From positions 1 through 54,971 of the forward strand of contig NZ_CALFXI010000079.1 in NCBI RefSeq assembly GCF_937958065.1: 54,971 bases of DNA, written 5' to 3'. Shown piece by piece: positions 17,900 to 29,892 of this stretch. The position numbers and the translations under genes are program-made. The DNA is from an uncultured Steroidobacter sp. GTDB taxonomy: Bacteria > Pseudomonadota > Gammaproteobacteria > Steroidobacterales > Steroidobacteraceae. Numbering within the stretch: position 1 is the stretch's first letter; the number at the start of each line of letters is the position of its first letter. The notes under the pieces are model-generated. The model worked only from the letters and a program-made list of their open reading frames with translations, made no database searches and was not told where the DNA came from.

Positions 17900-18688
17900 A
17901 TGGCTATTCATCCCACAGCGCTGATCGATCCCAGCGCGCAGCTCGCGCCGGATGTGCAGGTTGGCGCGTACACGGTGATCGGTGCCGGTGTCGTGATCGG
18001 CGCGGGCACCTGGATCGGGCCGCACGTGGTGATCGACGGTCCGACCGCGATCGGGCGCGACAACAAGATTTTTCAGTTCGCCTCGATCGGCGCCGCTCCG
18101 CAGGATCTGAAATACAACAACGAGCCGACCCGGCTCGAAATCGGCGATCGCAACACGTTCCGCGAGAACACCACCATCAATCGCGGTACCACCAAGGATC
18201 AGCTGGTCACGCGCATCGGCAGCGACAACTTGTTCATGACCGGCTCGCACGTCGGCCACGACTGTGTCATCGGCTCGCATTGCGTACTGGCGAATTACGC
18301 CACGCTCGGCGGGCACGTGGTCGTCGGCGACTGGGTGCACATGGGCGGCTTCGCCGGCATTCATCAGTTCTGCCAGATCGGCGCGCATGCGTTCATCGCG
18401 AACAACACCGCCGTGACGCGCGATGTGCCGCCATTCGTGATGGCAGTGGGGCGTCCCGCCGAACCGCACAGCGTGAATTCGGAAGGGCTGAAGCGCCGCG
18501 GCTTCTCGACGGAGCAGATCCGAAACATTCGCGATGCATATCGCATCCTGTACCGCTCGCAGCTGAAGCTGATCGAAGCGACCGAGCAGATCGAGCAGCG
18601 CGCCAAGACGCAGCCCGAGCTGCAGCCACTGATCGATTTCCTCAACGACTCCACGCCACGGCGCGATCGGGTTGGCATCGTCAGGTAG
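17900..18688 (+). CDS. lpxA: UDP-N-acetylglucosamine O-acyltransferase
   Basis: First step of lipid A synthesis: moves a 3-hydroxyacyl chain from ACP to the 3-OH of UDP-GlcNAc. 262 residues, the E. coli length. The left-handed beta-helix hexapeptides run from about 5 to 180. The catalytic base is His120 (SHVGHDC; His125 in E. coli). The C-terminal helical region contains EGLKRRGFSTEQIRNIRDAY. By alignment, E. coli Gly173, the acyl-chain ruler residue, corresponds to Asn168 here (GAHAFIANNT), which may change chain-length preference. fabZ is 14 bases upstream and lpxB nine bases downstream. Confidence 0.97.
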   Translation: MAIHPTALIDPSAQLAPDVQVGAYTVIGAGVVIGAGTWIGPHVVIDGPTAIGRDNKIFQFASIGAAPQDLKYNNEPTRLEIGDRNTFRENTTINRGTTKDQLVTRIGSDNLFMTGSHVGHDCVIGSHCVLANYATLGGHVVVGDWVHMGGFAGIHQFCQIGAHAFIANNTAVTRDVPPFVMAVGRPAEPHSVNSEGLKRRGFSTEQIRNIRDAYRILYRSQLKLIEATEQIEQRAKTQPELQPLIDFLNDSTPRRDRVGIVR

Positions 18689-18697
18689 CTGATCTCA

Positions 18698-19885
18698 GTG
18701 GCTAACCCCGACGCCGCACCACTGATCGTTCTGGTCGCCGGCGAGGCTTCCGGCGACAACCTCGGTGCTCAACTGATCGCAGCGCTGCGCCAGCGGATTC
18801 CGCAGGCGCGCTTCGCGGGCATTGCTGGGTCGCGCATGGTCGCGGCCGGCTGCGAGGCCTGGGAGCGGATGGAAAATCTGTCCGTGATGGGGCTGTTCGA
18901 AATCATTCCGCATCTGCCGCGCCTGCTGAAAATCCGGCGGCAGCTGATCGAGCGCGTGCTGGCCGAACGGCCGGTCGTCTACATCGGCGTCGACGCCAAG
19001 GAATTCAATCTGCGCATCGCGCCGCGCTTCAAGGAAGCAGGCATTCCCACGGTGCAATACGTCAGTCCCCAGGTTTGGGCCTGGCGCCAGGGGCGCGTGC
19101 ATACGATCGGCAGAGCAGTGGACCTCGTGCTCTGCCTGCTGCCGTTCGAGAAGCCGTTCTACGACACGCATTCGGTGCACGCCGAATTCGTGGGGCACCC
19201 GCTGGCGGACGTCGTCCCCATGGAGTTGAGCGCCGAGACCGCGCGTTATCAGCTGGCTTTGCCGGAAAAGGGCCAGTACGTGGCCGTGTTGCCGGGCAGC
19301 CGGCAGGGCGAAGTCTCGCGTCTGAGTCCTGATTTCACGCGGACCATGGCGTGGCTGCTGCGGCAGCGGCCGGAGCTGCGCTTCGTCGCGGCGCTCGCGA
19401 ACGAGCCCGCACGCAGAGTGTTCGAGGAAGCTCTGGAGCGTGCCGCGTTAGGTACTCCTGCGTTGCTCGATCGAGTCACGCTGATCAATGGCCATGCGCA
19501 GACCGTGATGGCGGCCAGCGACGTCGTGCTGCTCGCTTCGGGCACGGCCACCCTGGAAGCGACCCTGGTGAAGCGCCCGATGGTGGTGGCCTACCGGCTG
19601 GGGCTGCTGACGAGTTTCCTGCTCAAGCATCTGAAACTGTTCAAGGCGCCATTCTTCGCCCAGCCCAACCTGCTGGCCGGCCGGCAGCTGGTGCCGGAGT
19701 TCTTCAACGCCGAGGTGCGCGCCGAGGTGCTGGGGCCGGCGGTGCTCGAGCAATTGGAGCGTGCCGATCGCGAGCAGCTCGTGCAAACTTTCACCTCCAT
19801 CCACGAGACCCTGAAGCGCGACGCCAGTGCGCGCGCGGCGGACGCGATCGTGGACTTGTTGGTGACGCGTCGGTTGTCGGTGTAA
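18698..19885 (+). CDS. lpxB: Lipid-A-disaccharide synthase
   Basis: Peripheral membrane glycosyltransferase (family GT19) that joins lipid X and UDP-diacylglucosamine to form the beta-1,6 disaccharide of lipid A. GTG start nine bases after lpxA; 395 residues. Recognisable blocks: VAGEASGDNLGAQLIAALRQ at the N-terminus, SVMGLFEIIPHLPRLLKIRR, YVSPQVWAWRQGRVHTI, FVGHPLADVVP, VLPGSRQGEVSRL, and LLASGTATLEATLVKRPMVV followed by YRLG. The neighbours before it make its substrate; rnhB follows after nine bases. Confidence 0.96.
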   Translation: MANPDAAPLIVLVAGEASGDNLGAQLIAALRQRIPQARFAGIAGSRMVAAGCEAWERMENLSVMGLFEIIPHLPRLLKIRRQLIERVLAERPVVYIGVDAKEFNLRIAPRFKEAGIPTVQYVSPQVWAWRQGRVHTIGRAVDLVLCLLPFEKPFYDTHSVHAEFVGHPLADVVPMELSAETARYQLALPEKGQYVAVLPGSRQGEVSRLSPDFTRTMAWLLRQRPELRFVAALANEPARRVFEEALERAALGTPALLDRVTLINGHAQTVMAASDVVLLASGTATLEATLVKRPMVVAYRLGLLTSFLLKHLKLFKAPFFAQPNLLAGRQLVPEFFNAEVRAEVLGPAVLEQLERADREQLVQTFTSIHETLKRDASARAADAIVDLLVTRRLSV

Positions 19886-19894
19886 ACAGGGGCG

Positions 19895-20574
19895 ATGGCA
19901 GCATCTCAGCGGACAATGGCCTTGCCGTTGCAGGCGCCCGGGCTGGTCGCGGGCGTCGATGAAGCGGGCCGTGGGCCGCTGGCGGGGCCGGTGGTGGCCG
20001 CGGCGGTGATTCTCGATCCGCGCCGTCGTATCCGTGGCATCAAGGATTCCAAGCAGCTCGAAGCCGAGGAGCGGGAAGCGCTCGCGATCAAGATCCGCGC
20101 GGCCGCGCTGTCCTGGTCGGTCGCCTGGGCCGACGTGGAAGAGATCGACTGCCACAACATTCTGCAGGCCACGCACCTGGCGATGCGCCGGGCGCTCATC
20201 GGTCTGCACATTCATCCGGGCCACGTACAGGTCGATGGCAATCTGTGTCCGTCGTTCCTCGGGCTGCCCCTGAAGTGCAGCTACGAAGCCATCGTCGACG
20301 GCGACGCGCTCAAGACCTGTATCGGAGCCGCCTCGATTCTCGCCAAGACGACGCGCGATCGCATGATGGTCGAGCTGGATGCGCTCTATCCCGAATACGG
20401 CTTCGCTGCTCACAAGGGCTACAGCACGCCCCAACACTACAAGGCCCTGAAGCGTCACGGCCCGACGCCGATTCATCGCCGCAGTTTCGAACCGGTCCGC
20501 CTCGCCGGGGAGCGGCGCTTGACGCTGGCTGACATGGGCGCGATGACGCCCGATGTTGCTGGGGTCGAGCTCTA

Positions 20575-20575
<1 letters not shown>
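19895..20575 (+). CDS. rnhB: Ribonuclease HII
   Basis: Cleaves RNA in RNA-DNA hybrids and 5' of single ribonucleotides in DNA. 226 residues with the catalytic Asp-Glu pair in VAGVDEAGRGPLAGPVVAAA, the third acidic residue in HVQVDGNLCPSF, and the fourth in SILAKTTRDRMMVELDALYP. The GYSTPQHYKALKRHGPTPIH motif near the C-terminus is typical of the family. About 15 extra C-terminal residues follow. The TAG stop shares its last base with the dnaE GTG start, the usual rnhB-dnaE junction. Confidence 0.96.
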
Positions 20576-24126
<3,551 letters not shown>

Positions 24127-24156
24127 TCGGGCTTGGCGCCCGGCGGGCGAGTCGGA

Positions 24157-24183
24157 GATGATGTGCGACCAAAGCACATCGTC
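24157..24183 (+). terminator. Stem-loop after dnaE, possible terminator
   Basis: GATGATGTGC (24157-24166) pairs with GCACATCGTC (24174-24183), one wobble in ten pairs, around a seven-base loop. It lies 30 bases after the dnaE stop and just before the transporter gene at 24216. No T-run follows, so rho-independent termination is uncertain. Confidence 0.4.
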
Positions 24184-24215
24184 ACGAACTCCAGATCGTC
24201 ATCGTCGACCGCTCC

Positions 24216-25397
24216 GTGCCACCCCAGCGACTGTTCGTCCTCATCGCCGGCAATTTTTTCGTCGCCACCAGCTTTTTGAGCGTCGGCGGTCTGCTGAGCG
24301 ACATTTCGAGCTCGCTGCAAATTCCCATCGAGAAGGCCGGGCTGCTGATCGCCGCCTTCGGCATCGCTGCCGCCGTCTGCGCGCCGACGCTGGCTACGCT
24401 CGGCTCCCGCATCGATCGGCGCAAGTTGCTCACCGGCTCGATGGCGGTCTGCGCGCTCGCCAATCTGCTGGCTGCGCTCAGCCAGAGTTACGAGCATTTG
24501 ATGCTGGCTCGCGTGCTGGCCGCTGTGACTTCCGCCGTCTATACGCCGCAGGTCGCTGCCACGTTGAGCATGCTCACGCCCGAGCAGGAGCGCGCGCCGA
24601 CGCTGGCGAAATTGATGGTCGGCTGGTCGGTCGGCGCGGTGCTCGGCAATCCGATGTCGGTGTTGATCGCGTCCGTGTCGTCCTGGCGAATGTCGTTTGC
24701 ATTCATCGGGGTGGCCAGTGCGATCATCGCGCTGTTCATCTGGCGCTCGGTGCCGCCGAACGTGATGGTGCCGCCGCTCAACTGGGTGCGTTGGTTTCAA
24801 GTACTGCGCTCGCCGGCATTGCGCTGGCTCACCGCAGCCACGGCGCTCGCCAACATGGGCAGCGCGGTGATGATGAGTTACATCGCCCCGATCGTGCTGG
24901 CCGTGCAGGGGATTGCAGGTCCTGCGCTGGCGCTGCTGTTGTTTACCGCCGGCGTAGGGGCGTTGTTGGGCAATCTGCTGAGTGTCCGCATGGTGCGGCG
25001 GTTCGGCGCGACCTTCGTTGCGTATCGCTGTAACATTTCTTCCGCGACCATGCTGTTGCTGTGGCCGCTGTTCTCTGTCTGGGCGGCGACCATCTATGTT
25101 GCCCAGTTTCTATGGAGCCTCGGCAGCTCCGGCTTCCCAGCCGTGCAACAGGCGCGACTGGTGGCTGTTGCTCCCATGCTCGCCGCCGCCACGATCGCGC
25201 TCAATTCGTCGGTGACTTATCTCGGCATGGCCGTGGGCGCGAGCATCGGCGCCACCGCATGGCCACTGGTCCCGCCACGGTTCATGTCATGGGTGGGATT
25301 CGTTTTCGTGATGGGGGCACTCGCGTGCTCGGTGCTCGGAGATCGAGCCGCGCAGAGAGAGGCGAACTCGACAGGAAGGGACGTCCAGCCGGACTAG
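24216..25397 (+). CDS. MFS transporter, drug:H+ antiporter-1 type
   Basis: A 393-residue protein with about 12 hydrophobic segments and the MFS layout of DHA1 exporters (AraJ/YdhP-like). The loop 2-3 motif is the family variant LGSRIDRRKLL, and RVLAAVTSAVYTPQVAATLS resembles the TM4-TM5 region. This family exports sugars, drugs or metabolites; the substrate cannot be read from sequence. GTG start with no clear Shine-Dalgarno, so the exact start is uncertain. It is the first gene of the accessory block after dnaE and is followed by a GC-rich inverted repeat ahead of the convergent yceI-like gene. Confidence 0.85.
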   Translation: MPPQRLFVLIAGNFFVATSFLSVGGLLSDISSSLQIPIEKAGLLIAAFGIAAAVCAPTLATLGSRIDRRKLLTGSMAVCALANLLAALSQSYEHLMLARVLAAVTSAVYTPQVAATLSMLTPEQERAPTLAKLMVGWSVGAVLGNPMSVLIASVSSWRMSFAFIGVASAIIALFIWRSVPPNVMVPPLNWVRWFQVLRSPALRWLTAATALANMGSAVMMSYIAPIVLAVQGIAGPALALLLFTAGVGALLGNLLSVRMVRRFGATFVAYRCNISSATMLLLWPLFSVWAATIYVAQFLWSLGSSGFPAVQQARLVAVAPMLAAATIALNSSVTYLGMAVGASIGATAWPLVPPRFMSWVGFVFVMGALACSVLGDRAAQREANSTGRDVQPD

Positions 25398-25425
25398 CGC
25401 GCAGCGCCTGACGGGGCGCTGCGCG
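25398..25425. terminator. GC-rich hairpin between convergent genes
   Basis: CGCGCAGCGCC (25398-25408) and GGCGCTGCGCG (25415-25425) form a perfect 11-bp stem with a six-base loop, starting directly after the transporter stop and 15 bases before the 3' end of the minus-strand gene. It lacks a T-run on either strand but is placed as a bidirectional terminator would be. Confidence 0.5.
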
Positions 25426-25440
25426 CGAGCGCGAGTCAGC

Positions 25441-26037
25441 TCACGAGATGTCGTCGGCCTTGATGGCCTCGACCTGGATCTGCAGCTCCACGTCCTGCTT
25501 GAAGCCGTACGCCTTGCCGTAATCCACCCCGAATTCGTCGCGGTTGATCCTGGCGCTGGCGTCCGCGCCGCAGGTTTCTTTCTTGCTCATCGGGTTCGGC
25601 TTGCACAGGAAGCTGTTGATCTTCAGCTTCACCGGCTTGGTCACGCCGTGCAGCGTGAGGCTGCCGTCGACTTCGGTCGGGGCGCCGTTCTTGAAATTGA
25701 CCAGCTTGCCGGTGTAGGTCGCTTCGGGGAACTTGGCAACGTCGAAGATATCCGCGTTCTTGGCGTGCTCGTTCATCTTCTCGTGGCCGAAGTCGATGGT
25801 CGACATGTTCATCTTCACCTCGACCGTGCCGGTCTTGGCGGCAGTGTCCAGAGTGATGGTGCCGGAGCTGCTGTTGATCTTGCCGCGCCACTTGGACAGA
25901 CCGCCCATGTGATCGGCGCTGAAGCTCGGGTAGGTGTGATTGGGATCGATGTCGTACTTGACGGGGGCGGCGCTCGCGGCACCCGCAGCCAGCGCGGCGG
26001 CTGCGACTGCCAGGGCGAGCAGGGACGATGATTTCAT
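25441..26037 (-). CDS. YceI-family periplasmic lipid-binding protein
   Basis: YceI proteins are lipocalin-like beta-barrels that bind long-chain isoprenoids or amide lipids in the periplasm; they are often induced by stress or base. The start at 26037 was chosen because GGAG lies seven bases upstream; an in-frame ATG at 26049 lacks one. The 198-residue product has a signal peptide (MKSSSLLALAVAAAALAAGA, cleavage near ASA-AP), then YDIDPNHTYPSFSADHMGG, FDVAKFPEATYTG and VDGSLTLHGVTKPVKL, the family core blocks. Two cysteines (FLCKPN and ETCGAD) may form a disulfide. The partner lipid is unknown. Confidence 0.9.
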   Translation of the reverse strand: MKSSSLLALAVAAAALAAGAASAAPVKYDIDPNHTYPSFSADHMGGLSKWRGKINSSSGTITLDTAAKTGTVEVKMNMSTIDFGHEKMNEHAKNADIFDVAKFPEATYTGKLVNFKNGAPTEVDGSLTLHGVTKPVKLKINSFLCKPNPMSKKETCGADASARINRDEFGVDYGKAYGFKQDVELQIQVEAIKADDIS

Positions 26038-26082
26038 GCGGGTCTCCATTGATGCTGCCGACCGGCAGCGTTGAATCGATTC

Positions 26083-26460
26083 CTAGCCGCCGGCGCGCTT
26101 GGCTTTGAAGCCCCGCTGCGTCAGCTCCTGAACCAGCTTGTCGCGATGATCGCCCTGGATCTCGATGCGGCCGTTGTCGACGGCGCCGCCCGAGCCGCAT
26201 TTCTTCTTCAGCTCGGTGGCGAGTGCCGCGAGCTGCTCGGGCGGCAGGCCGAGACAGCTGATCACCGTGACGCCTTTGCCTTTGCGGCCGGCGGTCTCAC
26301 GGCTGACGCGGACGACGCCATCGCTAGTAGTCTTGCCGGGCGTGCCCTTTTTGCAGACGCATTCGCGCACCGGGCGCAGGCAGTTGGGACAGCGCTCGCC
26401 GATGCCGGTGGAGTAAACGATGCCGCCGCCGTCCGAGGGCGCCTTGCGCGTCGAGGTCAT
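26083..26460 (-). CDS. yciH: SUI1/eIF1-family translation factor, YciH-like
   Basis: Bacterial homologues of eIF1 bind the 30S subunit near the P site; E. coli YciH affects initiation fidelity and stress repression of translation. The 125-residue protein has an N-terminal Cys cluster, Cys24-x2-Cys27 and Cys34-x-Cys36 (CPNCLRPVRECVC), which may bind metal, followed by the SUI1 domain: GKGVTVISCLGLPPEQLAAL, then LKKKCGSGGAVDNGRIEIQG and the C-terminal VQELTQRGFKAKRAGG. It lies 46 bases upstream of the YceI-like gene on the same strand; no functional link is known. Confidence 0.9.
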   Translation of the reverse strand: MTSTRKAPSDGGGIVYSTGIGERCPNCLRPVRECVCKKGTPGKTTSDGVVRVSRETAGRKGKGVTVISCLGLPPEQLAALATELKKKCGSGGAVDNGRIEIQGDHRDKLVQELTQRGFKAKRAGG

Positions 26461-26545
26461 GGGGCGGTGAAGAGCACGGTGGTCATCCCGAAAGTGTTGC
26501 GGCTTTCAGGGGCTGGTGCAACTGCGAGCGGAACGCCGGGCCAGG

Positions 26546-26570
26546 TAAGATGCGCGCATAAGTCTTATGC
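26546..26570 (+). promoter_or_regulatory. -10 box and dyad operator candidate before the ABM lipoprotein gene
   Basis: TAAGAT (26546-26551) resembles a -10 box, and a perfect 7-bp dyad, GCATAAG-T-CTTATGC (26556-26570), sits where transcription would start. The Shine-Dalgarno GGAGGA begins four bases later. The placement suits a dimeric repressor site. No convincing -35 is seen, and no regulator gene lies nearby. Confidence 0.4.
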
Positions 26571-26584
26571 CACGGAGGAATGAA

Positions 26585-26983
26585 ATGGCGCTCGGGCGAC
26601 GTGAATTCAGCGTGGCCATGATGGCAACCCTCGGCGGCTGCGCGCTGCCGGCGACGGGCGATAAACCTCGGACAGGAGCACTCCCCATGCACGGTTTGAT
26701 TGGCAAGATGATCGCAACCCCGGGCCAGCGCGAAGCGCTGATCGCGGTGCTGCTGGAGGGTATCAGGGACATGCCCGGATGCCTGAGCTACATCGTCGCG
26801 CGCGATGCGAAGGACGCGGATGCGATCTGGATCACCGAGGTTTGGGACAGCAAGGAAAGTCACGCGGCCTCGCTGAAACTCCCGTCGGTGCAGGCTGCCA
26901 TCGCCCGGGGCAAGCCTTTGATCGCGGGCTTCGGCGACTATGTGACGACCGAGCCCGTCGGCGGCGTCGGTATCTCGACGTAA
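26585..26983 (+). CDS. Predicted Tat-exported lipoprotein with an ABM (antibiotic biosynthesis monooxygenase-like) domain
   Basis: The ATG at 26585 follows GGAGGA by five bases and gives 132 residues. The N-terminus GRREFSVAMMATLGGC has a twin arginine (5-6), a hydrophobic stretch and a lipobox with Cys19, so a Tat-translocated lipoprotein is predicted. From about 29 the sequence is a ferredoxin-like ABM domain (MHGLIGKMIATPGQREALIA, then DMPGCLSYIVARDAKDADAI and WITEVWDSKESHAASLKLP). ABM proteins include cofactor-free monooxygenases, quinol oxidases and haem-degrading enzymes, usually cytoplasmic. A shorter cytoplasmic form starting at the internal Met of MHGLIGK is possible. The substrate is not known. 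Confidence 0.8.
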   Translation: MALGRREFSVAMMATLGGCALPATGDKPRTGALPMHGLIGKMIATPGQREALIAVLLEGIRDMPGCLSYIVARDAKDADAIWITEVWDSKESHAASLKLPSVQAAIARGKPLIAGFGDYVTTEPVGGVGIST

Positions 26984-26996
26984 ATCGAAAAGGCGG

Positions 26997-28607
26997 TCAC
27001 GGCTGCGCGAGCTGGCTGACCCCGCGCTCGCGCTTCTCCTCGGCGACCATATTGCGCACGTCGCTCAACAACCGTCTGGCGTCATAGACGATGCCGTCCT
27101 TGATCGTGTACTTCACGCCGCCGACGCGATGGGTGCGCCCGTCATCGCCGAGTCGCACGTGGCCGGTGCCGTACATCACCTTGAAATTGGCGACCGGGTT
27201 CTCATCGAGCACGGCGAGGTCGGCGAGCTTGCCCGGTTCGACCGAGCCGATGCGATCCGCCGCGCCGAGCGCCTGAGCGCCATTGAGTGTCGCCGAGCGG
27301 AGCACTTCCAGCGGATGGAAGCCGGCTTCACGCAGCAGTTCCAGCTCCTGGATCGTGCCGAAACCGTACAGCTGATAGATGAAGCCCGAGTCCGAGCCGA
27401 CCGTGACGCGGCCGCCGCGATTCTTGAAGTCGTCGATGAACGCCATCCACGGACGGTAATTGTCGCGCCAGGCGACTTCGTCTTCGGTGCCCCAGTCGAA
27501 GAAGAAGCTGCCGTGATTGTCACGATTCGGCGTGTAGAAGTCCCACAGCTGCGGCAGTGTGTATTGCTCGTGCCAGTCGGCGCGGCGGGCGCGCATCAAG
27601 TCGCGCGATGCGAGATAGATCGTGAAGGTCGGATCGATGGTGAAGTCGAGCGCCAGCAGCTCCTTCATCACGGCCTCGTATTTTTCGCTGCCGGGGCGGG
27701 CGGCCTGACGCCACAGCCGGCCGGCCTGCGCGAAGCGGTCCTGTTCGTTGAAGTAGTTGTAGTCGGGCGGATAATTCTGCACGGTGCGGTCGTCGAACAG
27801 CGCTTCGGGCAGGCCGTACCAATGTTCCATCGTGGTGAGGCCCCAGCGTGCGGTAGTCAGCGCGTTGACCCGACTCACATCCATCTGCGCATGATGGCAG
27901 GCGCTGCGCATGCCTTGTTTCTTCAGCTCGTCGAAGATGGCCTGCAGCACCTCGGGCCGATAGCCGAAACATTTCATGCCGACGGCGCCCTTGGCCTTGA
28001 TGTCGCGCACCCACTTGCGTCCCTCTTCGGGCGTGGTCAGCGGCCTGTCCGGCGTCAGGAACGCATACGGAAAGATGCGCGGTGCGGTGATCTCGTTGCG
28101 TTCGCTTCGGCGCGTTTCACTGACGCACCATTCGATGCCGTTGCCGCAGCCGGGATCGCGAATGGTGGTGATGCCGTGGCCCATCCAGAGTTTGTATACA
28201 TACTCGGCGGGCACGCCTTGTTCCTTGCCGCCGATGTGTCCGTGCATGTCGACGAGACCGGGCAGGACATAGTGATCGCGCAGATCGATCTCCCGGCCGT
28301 CCGGTTTCAGCTTCGGCCGATTCGGCGGTTCCTTGCTGCCGCCGGGCGCGCCGACCGGAAACACGTCGACGATGCGATTGCCTTCGATGACGATATCGGC
28401 CGGGCCGAACGCCGGCGTGCCGGTGCCGTTGATGACGATTACGCTACGCAGGATGAGTTGCGAGTAGGGGCCGTCGCCTTCCTTGCGTGCCGGCGCGGGC
28501 AGCACCGAACCTTCGCTGTCGGCCGCCAGGCTCGCGGCGCCATGCAGGAACAGGCCGATCGCAATGGTTGCCCGGACCAGCGTACGAGACATCGCTTGAA
28601 GTCGCAT
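26997..28607 (-). CDS. Secreted metal-dependent amidohydrolase
   Basis: A 536-residue amidohydrolase-superfamily enzyme of the imidazolonepropionase/dipeptidase-like type. A signal peptide (SRTLVRATIAIGLFLHGAAS, cleavage near LAA-DS) predicts export. Metal-site residues are visible: HGH (VDMHGHIGG), a lysine in GMKCFGY, histidines in SACHHAQMD and MEHWYGL, and Asp in VGSDSGF. The C-terminal composite beta-sandwich carries GSVEPGKLADLAVLDENPVA, the usual family ending. The start at 28607 has GGGAG about 11 bases upstream; the frame opens at 28643. It overlaps nothing and faces the convergent ABM gene; a serine hydrolase lies upstream on the same strand. The substrate (amide, dipeptide or lactone) cannot be told. 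Confidence 0.88.
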   Translation of the reverse strand: MRLQAMSRTLVRATIAIGLFLHGAASLAADSEGSVLPAPARKEGDGPYSQLILRSVIVINGTGTPAFGPADIVIEGNRIVDVFPVGAPGGSKEPPNRPKLKPDGREIDLRDHYVLPGLVDMHGHIGGKEQGVPAEYVYKLWMGHGITTIRDPGCGNGIEWCVSETRRSERNEITAPRIFPYAFLTPDRPLTTPEEGRKWVRDIKAKGAVGMKCFGYRPEVLQAIFDELKKQGMRSACHHAQMDVSRVNALTTARWGLTTMEHWYGLPEALFDDRTVQNYPPDYNYFNEQDRFAQAGRLWRQAARPGSEKYEAVMKELLALDFTIDPTFTIYLASRDLMRARRADWHEQYTLPQLWDFYTPNRDNHGSFFFDWGTEDEVAWRDNYRPWMAFIDDFKNRGGRVTVGSDSGFIYQLYGFGTIQELELLREAGFHPLEVLRSATLNGAQALGAADRIGSVEPGKLADLAVLDENPVANFKVMYGTGHVRLGDDGRTHRVGGVKYTIKDGIVYDARRLLSDVRNMVAEEKRERGVSQLAQP

Positions 28608-28659
28608 GCGTCGTTCTTCTCCCTGCGGCGAAGCGCGCATCATGCCGCAACGGGCGGCC

Positions 28660-29880
28660 TCATGTGAACGCCGAATACACCAAGGTGCGCAGCTCGCGAC
28701 GCAAGTTGTAAATCGTCGAAGGGATCAGCTGAGTCATGAAGACGACGATCAGCTGTTCGCGCGGATCGATCCAGAAATAGGTGCTGGCCATGCCGCCCCA
28801 CGAGTAATCGCCTCGGCTGCCTGGAACCAGCGTGCGGGCCGGATCGGTGGTGACCGCGAAGCCCAGCCCGAAACCGACGCCCGAATAACTCGCCTCGCTG
28901 AACAATGACACGGACAGGTCCGGCAGCTCCTTGCCGCCGGGCAGATGGTTGGCGGTCATGAGCTCGATGGTCTTCGGGCTGAGCAGGCGGGCGCCGTCCA
29001 GCGCGCCGCCATTCAACAGCATGCGACAGAAACGCAGATAGTCGGCGGCGGTCGACACCAGGCCGCCGCCGCCGGAAATGAAGGTGGGCACGCGCAGATA
29101 GCTGCTGGTTTCCGGATCGTCCTGCAGTTGCAGGCGGCCATTGGCTGCGGGCATGTAACAGGCCGCGAGCCGCGGCGCTTTCGCCGCGGGCACATGAAAG
29201 TCCGTGTCCACCATGCCGAGCGGGTCCAGGATGCGCTGACGCAGGAATGTTTCGAACGGCATGCCCGAGAGCTTGCCCACCAGATAACCGAGCACGTCGG
29301 TGGACACCGAATAATTCCAGAGCTCGCCAGGCGAGGCTTCCAGCGGAATGTTCGCCAGGGCGTCGATCATCCCATCGAGCGTGCAGCTGCCAGCCGGATT
29401 GCCGAAGCCGAATTTGCGATACGCGGCGTCGACGTTGGTCCGTTGCTGCAGGCCATAGGTCAGGCCCGACGTGTGGCGAAGCAGGTCGATGATGCGCATC
29501 GGCGCTTTGGTCGGGCGGGTGCGGAACGTCTCGAGAAAGCCGCCTTCGTACACGCCCAGGTTGCGCCACTGGGGAATGTATCGATGCACCGGATCGTCCA
29601 GGGCAATCAGTCCTTCTTCGACCAGCATCATCAGCGCCACGCTGGTGATGGGTTTGGTCATGGAATAGATGCGGAACAGCGTGTCCTGCTGCAACGGCCG
29701 CGCGCGCTCCAGGTCCATCTGTCCCTGCACGCTGAAATGCGCGAGCTGGCCGCGGCGCTCGATCAGCGTCAGCGCGCAGGGCAGGCGCCCCGTGTCCAGG
29801 TAACGTTGCTGCAGGTATCGGTCGAGATATTGCAGACGGCTGCTGGAGAGTCCGACGGCTTCGGGGGCTTCTGGTGACAT
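28660..29880 (-). CDS. Beta-lactamase-fold serine hydrolase (class C/EstB type)
   Basis: A 406-residue penicillin-binding-protein-like esterase/hydrolase. The catalytic Ser73-x-x-Lys76 is in FRIYSMTKPITSVALMML, the Tyr-Ser motif is at Tyr190 (ELWNYSVSTDVLGYLVGKLS), and WGGMAST stands where the KTG/HxG motif falls. LLRHTSGLTYG is the typical family signature. No signal peptide is evident, so it is probably cytoplasmic, like EstB-type esterases; the substrate may be an ester, amide or D-amino-acid peptide. It is 12 bases downstream of the transporter gene, so the two are probably co-transcribed. Confidence 0.9.
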   Translation of the reverse strand: MSPEAPEAVGLSSSRLQYLDRYLQQRYLDTGRLPCALTLIERRGQLAHFSVQGQMDLERARPLQQDTLFRIYSMTKPITSVALMMLVEEGLIALDDPVHRYIPQWRNLGVYEGGFLETFRTRPTKAPMRIIDLLRHTSGLTYGLQQRTNVDAAYRKFGFGNPAGSCTLDGMIDALANIPLEASPGELWNYSVSTDVLGYLVGKLSGMPFETFLRQRILDPLGMVDTDFHVPAAKAPRLAACYMPAANGRLQLQDDPETSSYLRVPTFISGGGGLVSTAADYLRFCRMLLNGGALDGARLLSPKTIELMTANHLPGGKELPDLSVSLFSEASYSGVGFGLGFAVTTDPARTLVPGSRGDYSWGGMASTYFWIDPREQLIVVFMTQLIPSTIYNLRRELRTLVYSAFT

Positions 29881-29892
29881 GCGAGGTCCTTG

